From NCBI RefSeq assembly GCF_026625045.1, contig NZ_CP113089.1, positions 1,736,001 to 1,800,000 of the forward strand: a stretch of 64,000 nt of DNA, in the 5' to 3' direction. Source of the stretch: Microcella daejeonensis. Its GTDB lineage: Bacteria > Actinomycetota > Actinomycetes > Actinomycetales > Microbacteriaceae. Below are positions 58,122 through 64,000 of this stretch, piece after piece. The translations under genes and the position numbers were made by a program. The first letter of the stretch is position 1. Each line of letters opens with the position of its first letter. The notes below the pieces were generated by a model that worked only from the letters and a program-made list of their open reading frames with translations, ran no database searches and was not told the DNA's origin.

Positions 58122-59360
58122 ATGGCGGTCTCCACGCTCACCCTCGCCGAACTCGATCTCTTCGCGCACGGAGCGCCGTGGCAGGTCTTCGAGGAGCTGC
58201 GCGCGACCCCGGGCCTGCACTTCTCGGAGGAGGAGGCGCCGAACCACGGCTTCCACTCGGTGACCCGCTACCACGACATCGTGCGCGTGCTGCGGGATCC
58301 GGCGACGTTCACCTCCGAGCGCTTCACCAACCTCGAGGAGGTCGACGCCGAGCAGGAGGAGATGCGGCGCTCGATGCTCGAGACCGACGGGCTGCGCCAC
58401 CGCGCGATGCGCCGCATGCTGCAGGGCGAGTTCACCCCTCAGGCCGTCGCCAAGTACGAGACCTTCCTGCGCGGCATCACGGCCCGTACCCTCGACGCCG
58501 CGCTCGCGAAGGGCGAGTTCGACTTCGTCGAGGAGGTGAGCGCCGACTTCCCGATCCGGGTGCTCGCGCGCATCCTCGACGTTCCCGACAGCGACACCGG
58601 CAGGCTCATCGACTGGGGCAACCGCATGGTCGGCAACACCGACCCCGAGCACACGGACGTGCTCATCGGCTCGGCCGACAGCGAGGCCTACCGTCACGTC
58701 CCGTTCCGCTCCCCGGCGGCGCTCGAGGTCTACGAGTACGGCAAGCACCTCAAGGCCGAGCGCGCGGGCAAGGGAGGCACCGATCTGGTCTCCCTGCTCG
58801 CCAACGGCGTGCCGGGCGACGGCGTGCCCCTGAGCGAGCGCGACTTCAACACCAACTTCCTGCTGCTGGTCGTCGCGGGCAACGAGACGACGCGCCACAC
58901 CATCACCCACACGATGAGCAACCTGCTGAACAACCCCGAGCAGCTGGCCCTGCTGAAGAACGACCCCTCGCTCATCCCGTGGGCGGTCGAGGAGTTCCTG
59001 CGCTTCGCCTCGCCGGTCTACCACTTCCGCCGCACGGCCACGGCCGACGTCGAGTTCTCGGGCACGGCGATCAAGAAGGGCGAGAAGGTCGTCACCTGGT
59101 TCGCCTCGGGCAACCGCGACGACGCCGTCTTCGACGATCCCTACCGCTTCGACGTGACCCGCAGCCCCAACGAGCACATGTCGTTCGGCCGCGGAGGCCC
59201 GCACATGTGCCTCGGTAACGCCCTCGCGCGCATCGAGCTGCGCATCATGTTCGAGGATCTGCTGACCCGCGACGTGGTGCTCGAGCGCACGGGCGACATC
59301 GACTACCTGCGCTCGAACTTCGTGCACGGCATCAAGCGCATGCCCGTCCGCGTCGCCTGA
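58122..59360 (+). CDS. Cytochrome P450
   Basis: A 412-residue soluble P450. The I-helix motif is 'AGNETT' (252-257), the ExxR pair is Glu291/Arg294 in 'EEFLRF', and the heme loop is 'FGRGGPHMCLG' with the axial Cys363. It is a class I bacterial enzyme needing ferredoxin and reductase, both encoded in the facing operon. Its sequence has the flavour of the CYP124/125/142 neighbourhood, but I cannot fix the family. It probably hydroxylates or O-/N-dealkylates an aromatic compound before ring cleavage. The ATG at 58122 follows AAAGCAGG; an ATG at 58104 lacks a site. Confidence 0.93.
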   Translation: MAVSTLTLAELDLFAHGAPWQVFEELRATPGLHFSEEEAPNHGFHSVTRYHDIVRVLRDPATFTSERFTNLEEVDAEQEEMRRSMLETDGLRHRAMRRMLQGEFTPQAVAKYETFLRGITARTLDAALAKGEFDFVEEVSADFPIRVLARILDVPDSDTGRLIDWGNRMVGNTDPEHTDVLIGSADSEAYRHVPFRSPAALEVYEYGKHLKAERAGKGGTDLVSLLANGVPGDGVPLSERDFNTNFLLLVVAGNETTRHTITHTMSNLLNNPEQLALLKNDPSLIPWAVEEFLRFASPVYHFRRTATADVEFSGTAIKKGEKVVTWFASGNRDDAVFDDPYRFDVTRSPNEHMSFGRGGPHMCLGNALARIELRIMFEDLLTRDVVLERTGDIDYLRSNFVHGIKRMPVRVA

Positions 59361-60072
59361 TCCGGGATGCCCGGCGCGGCTCGCGCGCCCGCCGGCCCGC
59401 CCGCGCTCGCCGGCGCCCGCCCGTGTCTGCGCCCGCCCGTGTCTGCGCCCGCCGGCGCGACCCTTCGCTCCTGTCCATCTGCGCCCGTCGACGTGACCCC
59501 GCCCGCCCCTGAACCCGCGGCCGCCCGGACCCTCGCCCGTCCGCCCGCACCCGGGCTCGCTCGCCTGCACCCGCGTTCGCCCGCCCGCACCTGCGCCTGG
59601 CTGCCCGCCTGCACCCGTCCGTGCCGGTCTGCCCGGTCCTCCGGTCCGCTCGGCCCGCGGGCGCCGGTGGCGACGCGCTGGGGATGGTGTCGCCCACGTC
59701 GACCGCCGCTCTCGCGCACGGAACGGTAGCGCGCGGCGTCCCGTCCGCTCCACCTTCCACAACTGCGGAACGGGTGAGCCCGATTCACCCGCTCCGCAGT
59801 TGTGGAAGGGGCGCGAAGGAATGACCCGCCTCCTCGTCTCCCGCCTCTTCGTTTCCCGCCTCGACGCGAGAGGCCTCGCGCGCGCATCGACTCGACCCGC
59901 CCGGCGTCGGCGCACCCTTCCACCCGGCGTGGCCATGCCCCTCCGCGCGACCGCCTCGCCGAGCCCGTCCGCGCGTGACCCCCTCACCCCGCCCCTCCCC
60001 GCTCGACAGCGCGGCCGCGGTCGAGCATCCTGACATCGTGCTCGGCTCCGGGTGCGATGAGGAGAGCGCTGC
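59361..60072. other. Gene-free C-rich region with short repeats
   Basis: No gene is supported. From about 59365 to 59700 the plus strand is strikingly rich in C over G, with few A. It contains two complete copies and part of a third of a 16-base unit (gcgcccgcccgtgtct; 59413-59453). The dispersed palindrome at 59754-59808 follows. Open frames here have biased, repetitive composition and no recognisable protein. The last 40 bases hold the leader of the next gene, with GAGGAGAG before its ATG. Confidence 0.6.
59754..59808. repeat. Dispersed palindromic repeat, copy 2
   Basis: A 24-base stem (59754-59777 with 59785-59808) with one mismatch closes on a seven-base loop. Arms and the following 'ggggcgcg' match the element at 8853-8907, with differences mostly in paired positions near the loop. 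Confidence 0.65.
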
Positions 60073-61080
60073 ATGAGATCGGTCGTCGCGACCCGCTACG
60101 GCGGCCCCGAGGCGCTGCGCATCGTGGATGCCCCGGCTCCCGTGCCCGCCGAGGGTCAGGTGCTCGTGCGCATCGCCGCCAGCTCGGTCAACCCGCTCGA
60201 CTGGCACGAGCTGCGCGGCCGGCCCTACCTGGTGCGGATCGGCTCGGGCCTGCGCCGCCCCAGAACCCCGGCCCGCGGCAGCGACCTGGCCGGAACGATC
60301 GAGGCGATCGGCCCCGGGGTCGACGACCTGCTGGTCGGCGATGAGGTCATGGGTTTCGGCGTCGGCGCGTGGAGCGACCTCGCGGTGGTGAGCGCGCGCG
60401 GCGTCGTGCGCCGACCCGCGACCCTCGGCGTGCACGAGGCCGCCGGGGCCGGCATCGCCGCGATCACCGCCCTGCAGGCGCTGCGCCGCGGAGGTCTGAC
60501 CGGCCCCCGCACCTGGCGGCCGGGCGAGGTCGAGCCCATGCCGCCGCGCGTGCTGATCATCGGCGCCTCCGGGGGAGTGGGCACTTTCGCGGTGCAGCTC
60601 GCCAAGCTCTTCGGCGCGCACGTCACCGCGGTCACCAGCACGCGCAACCTCGTGCTCGCCGAGCGCATCGGCGCGGACGAGCTCATCGACTACACGACCA
60701 CCGCGCTCGACGACGGGCTGCGGCGCTTCGACCTCGTGCTCGAGCTCGCGGGCGCGCGCCGGCTCGGGGAGCTCGCGCGGCTGCTGACGCCGCGCGGATC
60801 CCTCATCGCCTGCGGTGCCCCGCGCGGCCAGTGGATCGGCCCGCTCGCCTCGGTGGCGGCGCTCGCCGTGCGGGATCGGTTCTCGCGGCGCACCTTCGCG
60901 AGCATCCTGGCCCGCCGCGACCGCGTCGATCTCGGGATGCTCGCCGATCTGCTCGGCACGGGCGCGCTGCGCACCGTCGTCGGCGAGGTGCTGCCCCTCG
61001 AGCGCATCGCGGAGGCCGTCGCGCTCAGCGAGAGCGGGCACGCGCGCGGCAAGATCATCGTCGACCTCACCGGCCCCTGA
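60073..61080 (+). CDS. Quinone-oxidoreductase-like MDR dehydrogenase
   Basis: A 335-residue medium-chain dehydrogenase/reductase. The GroES-like half contains 'VLVRIAASSVNPLDWHELRGRPY' and 'PARGSDLAGTIEAIGPGVDDLLVGDEVMGF'; the Rossmann half begins 'VLIIGASGGVGTFAVQLAKLFGAHVTAV' and continues 'GADELIDYTT'. No zinc-ligand cysteines are visible, which places it with NADPH-dependent quinone or enone reductases. It might detoxify quinones generated by the P450/catechol pathway nearby, but that is inference. It is convergent with the amidotransferase gene 13 bases away. Confidence 0.9.
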   Translation: MRSVVATRYGGPEALRIVDAPAPVPAEGQVLVRIAASSVNPLDWHELRGRPYLVRIGSGLRRPRTPARGSDLAGTIEAIGPGVDDLLVGDEVMGFGVGAWSDLAVVSARGVVRRPATLGVHEAAGAGIAAITALQALRRGGLTGPRTWRPGEVEPMPPRVLIIGASGGVGTFAVQLAKLFGAHVTAVTSTRNLVLAERIGADELIDYTTTALDDGLRRFDLVLELAGARRLGELARLLTPRGSLIACGAPRGQWIGPLASVAALAVRDRFSRRTFASILARRDRVDLGMLADLLGTGALRTVVGEVLPLERIAEAVALSESGHARGKIIVDLTGP

Positions 61081-61093
61081 CGCCGGAGAGCCC

Positions 61094-61807
61094 TCAGCCC
61101 GGCAGCAGCCCCGACACCCGCGTCAGGAAGGTGTCGACGAGCGCGAAGGTGCGCTCGCGCGCCACCGACTCGGCCGCGCGGGTCTGCGCGAGCATGACCT
61201 CGGGGTCGAGCCCCGCGGCCCGCACCTGCCGCTCGCCGCCCTCGTCGAGCCAGCCGGCGAGCCCGGCCGCGTCGAGCTCGGGGTGGAACTGCACGGCGAG
61301 CGATCGGCCGATCACGAAGGCCTGCGACGCCGCGGGGTTCCGCGCGATCTCGCGCGCGCCCGGCGGCACCGACCAGCGGTCGTAGTGGAACTGGAACCAG
61401 GGGCCCTCGCCGACGAGCTCGGGCTCGTCGCTCCAGACGGCGTGCCATCCGATCTCGGAGGCCGGCGCGGGGGCGACGCCCCCGCCGAGCGCGCGCGCGA
61501 GCAGCTGGCCGCCGAAGCAGATGCCGAGCACGGGCATCCCGCCGGAGTGGGCGCGGCGCAGCCAGTCGATCTCGGGGCCCAGCCACGCACCGATCCGGTC
61601 GTCGTCCCACGCGCCCCACGGGGCGCCGAGGGGCACGACGACGTCGTAGGGCTCGAGCGGGGGGAACGCGGCGGCGACGTTCGGCCGGCGAAACGACGAC
61701 GCCGGGACCACCTGCATGGTCTCGACCTCGATACCGTGGTGGGCGAAGCGCTCGCCCACGGGCCCCAGGGGGCTCACGTGGTCGTGCTGCACGAACAGGG
61801 CCTTCAT
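61094..61807 (-). CDS. Class I glutamine amidotransferase-like protein
   Basis: A 237-residue triad amidotransferase: nucleophile Cys97 in 'LGICFGGQLLARALGG' and the His175/Glu177 pair in 'AVQFHPEL'. The N-terminal 'HDHVSPLGPVGERFAHHGIEVE' is typical of the stand-alone GMP-synthase-like group. It diverges from a glutamine-synthetase-like gene. Such pairs occur in aniline (AtdA1/AtdA2, TdnQ/TdnT) and polyamine (PuuA/PuuD) catabolism, where the ligase makes a gamma-glutamylamide and the amidotransferase-like partner hydrolyses one. A GAGGAGG site precedes the ATG. Confidence 0.88.
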   Translation of the reverse strand: MKALFVQHDHVSPLGPVGERFAHHGIEVETMQVVPASSFRRPNVAAAFPPLEPYDVVVPLGAPWGAWDDDRIGAWLGPEIDWLRRAHSGGMPVLGICFGGQLLARALGGGVAPAPASEIGWHAVWSDEPELVGEGPWFQFHYDRWSVPPGAREIARNPAASQAFVIGRSLAVQFHPELDAAGLAGWLDEGGERQVRAAGLDPEVMLAQTRAAESVARERTFALVDTFLTRVSGLLPG

Positions 61808-61841
61808 CGGTGCGACCTCCTCGTCGACGCGGTGGGTGCCC

Positions 61842-61867
61842 TACAGTATCGTTTGAGGCCGAACGAT
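61842..61867. promoter_or_regulatory. Divergent control region of ligase and amidotransferase genes
   Basis: TACAGT (61842-61847) fits a -10 for the plus-strand ligase gene. Immediately after it lies an inverted repeat (atcgtt, 8 bases, aacgat; 61848-61867) that would sit over the start of transcription. The location between the divergent pair suggests an operator for an unidentified regulator. Confidence 0.5.
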
Positions 61868-61903
61868 CAGTCGGACGCCGCGAGTGCCACAAGGGAGTGG
61901 ACC

Positions 61904-63262
61904 ATGGAACGAAGCCTTGTCGACCTGCAGCACGAGCTCACCGAAGCCGGGATCGACGTGCTGCGGGTGATCTACGCCGACATCCTCGGCACCACCCGCG
62001 CCAAGGACATGCTCGTGAGCGAGCTCGGCCGCGTCACGCACGGCGGGCCGGCCTTCTGCCAGGGCGTCTGGGTCACGACGACGCACGGCGACGTGCTCGA
62101 CGGCGGCTCGGTGCTCACCGACGGGCTCGAGGACTTCATCTCGCAGATCGTGCCCGGCTCGTGGCGCCCGATGCCGTGGGAGCCGGGCGTCGCCTACGCC
62201 GTCGCCGGGGCCGCCAACCCCGACATGACGCCCAACGACTTCGCCCCGCGCACCCTGCTCGAGCGCATCGTGGGCGAGTTCGCCTCGCTCGGGCTCACCC
62301 CCGTGGTCGGCCCCGAGCTCGAGTTCTTCATCGCCGAGGCCCGCGAGGGCAGCGCGCCGGGCTACCAGCAGGCCATCCAGCAGCCCGGCCGGGTCTACAC
62401 CTCCGGGGCGACCGTCGACCCGCACGGCACCTTCCTGCACCTGCTGCGCATGCTCGACCGGATGCGCATCGGCGTGTTCGCGGGCAACCACGAGTTCAGC
62501 GCCAGCCAGTACGAGATCAACTTCTGGCACGGCGAGGCCCTCGACGCCGCCGACCGCACCCTGCTGCTCAAGACCGCCGTGAAGGACGTCGTGTCGCGGA
62601 CGGGTCGGTTCGCGACCTTCCTCGGCAAGCCGTGGACGGAGGAGGGCGGCAGCGGGTTCCACCTGCACTTCTCCGTCGTCGACGCGGAGGGCGTGAACCT
62701 CATGCACGCGCCCGACGGGTCGCTCAGCGAGCTCGCCCGGCACATGATCGGCGGCATCGTGCACCACGCCCCCGCGCTCACCGCCCTCTGCAACCCGACC
62801 GTCAACGCCTTCAAGCGCCTCGGCCCCGACACGCTCGCCCCGTACCGCGCGAACTGGGGCTTCGACAACCGCAGCGCGCTCGTCCGCATCCCGCCCGAGC
62901 GCGGCGCGGGCACCCGGCTCGAGATCCGGCTCGGCGACGGCTCGGCCAACCCGTACCTGATGATCGCGGCGATCCTCGCCGCGGCGCTCGACGGCATCCG
63001 CACGAAGCGCGAGCCGGCCGAGCCCGTCCACGGGCTCGCCTACGGCGACGAGGGGGGTGCGGTTCTGCCCATGACGCTGGGGGCGGCGCTGGATGCCCTC
63101 GCCGACGACGCGGTCCTGCGCGAGCTGCTCGGCGGCCCGCTCGTTGAGGTCTTCGAGGTGCTCAAGCGCGACGAGGTGGCGCGCTACACCGGGGCCGTCG
63201 CCGACCCCGAGACCCGCGAGGTCACCTCGTGGGAGATCGAGGAGTACTTCCTCGACCTGTGA
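61904..63262 (+). CDS. Glutamine-synthetase-family ligase, gamma-glutamylamide type
   Basis: A 452-residue GS-fold enzyme. Key blocks: 'VVGPELEFFI' (metal glutamates), 'GNHEFSASQYEINFWHGEALDAADR', 'GSGFHLHFSV' (the ammonia/nucleotide His block), 'NRSALVRIPP' and 'TRLEIRLGDGSANPYLMIAAILAAALDGI'. The adenylylation tyrosine motif of GlnA is absent, and the N-terminus is that of PuuA/GlnA3-like enzymes that couple glutamate to amines other than ammonia. ATG 61904 follows AAGGGAG. With the divergent amidotransferase it forms a candidate gamma-glutamylation module; the amine is unknown. Confidence 0.88.
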   Translation: MERSLVDLQHELTEAGIDVLRVIYADILGTTRAKDMLVSELGRVTHGGPAFCQGVWVTTTHGDVLDGGSVLTDGLEDFISQIVPGSWRPMPWEPGVAYAVAGAANPDMTPNDFAPRTLLERIVGEFASLGLTPVVGPELEFFIAEAREGSAPGYQQAIQQPGRVYTSGATVDPHGTFLHLLRMLDRMRIGVFAGNHEFSASQYEINFWHGEALDAADRTLLLKTAVKDVVSRTGRFATFLGKPWTEEGGSGFHLHFSVVDAEGVNLMHAPDGSLSELARHMIGGIVHHAPALTALCNPTVNAFKRLGPDTLAPYRANWGFDNRSALVRIPPERGAGTRLEIRLGDGSANPYLMIAAILAAALDGIRTKREPAEPVHGLAYGDEGGAVLPMTLGAALDALADDAVLRELLGGPLVEVFEVLKRDEVARYTGAVADPETREVTSWEIEEYFLDL

Positions 63263-63282
63263 CGGGCGGTCCGGGGGCGCAC

Positions 63283-63298
63283 GGGGCGCCGGCGCCCC
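63283..63298. terminator. Bidirectional hairpin between convergent genes
   Basis: A perfect 16-base GC palindrome (ggggcgcc/ggcgcccc) sits between the ligase stop and the stop of the convergent decarboxylase-family gene; it could end both transcripts. There is no T-run. Confidence 0.4.
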
Positions 63299-64000
63299 TC
63301 AGACGCTCGGGTCCGACCGATCGGCGACGAGGCTGCCGCCGGTGAAGGTCACGCCGACCTCCCGGTAGTACGCCGCGATGTGCTCGCGCACCGGCAGGAT
63401 CGAGGCGAGCTCGTCCCAGGGGGAGTCGTGCAGCTCGAGCGCGAAGTCGCCCGTCCAGGTCTCGCCGATGTCGGCATCGCTCGTGCTCATGGTGATGAGC
63501 TGATCGAGGCTGTTGCCGGCGCCGGGGGTGATGGAGGGCATCCATCGCGAATGCAGCATCGGGTGGCCGTTGACGAAGCCGTTGGTCTCGCTGGGCTCGC
63601 GCAGGGTCACGACGAGCGAGGCGAGACGGTGGTCGTACGCGGCGAGCGAGGCGCCGAGCTTCGCCCCCGGGGCGAGGCGGGGGGATGCCCGGCCGACCGA
63701 GAACACGCGGGTCACGGCCATCGAGCCGAGCTTCTTGGGGTAGCCCTGGAACCAGCCGCGCCCGATGGCGAAGTCCTTCGTCACCCAGATCGCGACGCAG
63801 CGCGTGTAGGTGACGCCCTCGTAGCGGCAGCGCACGACGGCGAAGGTCTCGAGGTACTGCGAGCGCTGCGGGTCGAGCAGCTCGGCGCCGCCTGTCGAGC
63901 ACGACTGCCAGTCGGCCCAGATGAGCGCGACGGCGCCCGGATCCTCCTCGGCGAGCTCGACGCCCTCGGGCAGCAGCGCCGCGACGTTCTCGGGGTCGGT
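63299..64000 (-). CDS. Acetoacetate-decarboxylase-family protein (5' end outside window)
   Basis: The frame is open to the last base, so the start lies beyond 64000; about 233 residues are visible. 'FAVVRCRYEGVTYTRCVAIWVTKDFAIGRGWFQGYPKKLGSMAVTRVF' matches the family core, and the Schiff-base lysine of acetoacetate decarboxylase corresponds to a Lys in 'GYPKKLG'. The C-terminal part ('GAGNSLDQLITMSTSDADIGETWTGDFAL') is complete. Members decarboxylate beta-keto acids or act as aldol-type hydratases. Its placement after the ligase/amidotransferase pair suggests membership in the catabolic region, but the reaction is unknown. Confidence 0.85.
   Translation of the reverse strand, partial: TDPENVAALLPEGVELAEEDPGAVALIWADWQSCSTGGAELLDPQRSQYLETFAVVRCRYEGVTYTRCVAIWVTKDFAIGRGWFQGYPKKLGSMAVTRVFSVGRASPRLAPGAKLGASLAAYDHRLASLVVTLREPSETNGFVNGHPMLHSRWMPSITPGAGNSLDQLITMSTSDADIGETWTGDFALELHDSPWDELASILPVREHIAAYYREVGVTFTGGSLVADRSDPSV

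Overview
The window comes from a high-GC actinobacterium, most likely a member of the Microbacteriaceae. The evidence is the strong G/C-ending codon use, an AdnA/AdnB helicase-nuclease pair next to a DUF3107 gene, a GPGG-motif small membrane protein, a MiaE-like ferritin-fold gene and many apparently leaderless genes. In at least fifteen cases a TANNNT hexamer lies 6-8 bases before an ATG or GTG with no Shine-Dalgarno sequence. No rRNA, tRNA or CRISPR array was seen. The assignment rests on reading the proteins by eye, not on a database search.

Layout. 1-12.2 kb is ordinary chromosome: the end of a LysR regulator, mmsA, OsmC, a DnaQ-like exonuclease, an EamA exporter, flavin and nucleotide enzymes, an SDR, a gamma-glutamyltransferase and ychF. 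12.2-20.3 kb is a lower-GC accessory island directly downstream of ychF. It holds a decayed serine recombinase, a DUF5343 gene overlapping a HEPN-like gene, a possible PD-(D/E)XK nuclease and a 984-residue NACHT ATPase resembling bacterial anti-phage NACHT proteins. A normal-GC PlsC-like acyltransferase sits between the last two. This island is the best candidate for an undescribed defence system.

20.3-35.7 kb returns to housekeeping and small accessory genes: a RibD-like reductase, YCII, DUF1697, DUF1761, a divergent MarR/EamA pair with palindromes, DUF2461, a GerMN lipoprotein, a GNAT, secreted and LON-domain proteins, an M24 aminopeptidase, an EEP hydrolase, a PHP phosphoesterase and an MFS exporter. 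35.9-47.7 kb carries an order I recall from mycobacteria, RhlE-like helicase - MiaE-like protein - DUF3107 - adnA - adnB, with a sugar-porter gene and small membrane proteins in between. 48.1-52.6 kb is a four-gene, tightly coupled MacB-type tripartite export operon led by a lipoprotein.

52.7-64 kb is a catabolic region. A five-gene minus-strand operon (aldehyde dehydrogenase, class III extradiol dioxygenase, FAH-family enzyme, ferredoxin, ferredoxin reductase) lies behind a MarR regulator, and a cytochrome P450 gene diverges from it. The ferredoxin and reductase would feed electrons to the P450, while the dioxygenase and following enzymes would open and process an aromatic ring, as in homoprotocatechuate-type meta-cleavage. 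Further on are an MDR oxidoreductase, a class I glutamine amidotransferase, a divergent glutamine-synthetase-like ligase and an acetoacetate-decarboxylase-family gene cut by the window end. The ligase/amidotransferase pair resembles gamma-glutamylation pairs used for amines (AtdA1/AtdA2, PuuA/PuuD), so a nitrogenous substrate is possible but unproven.
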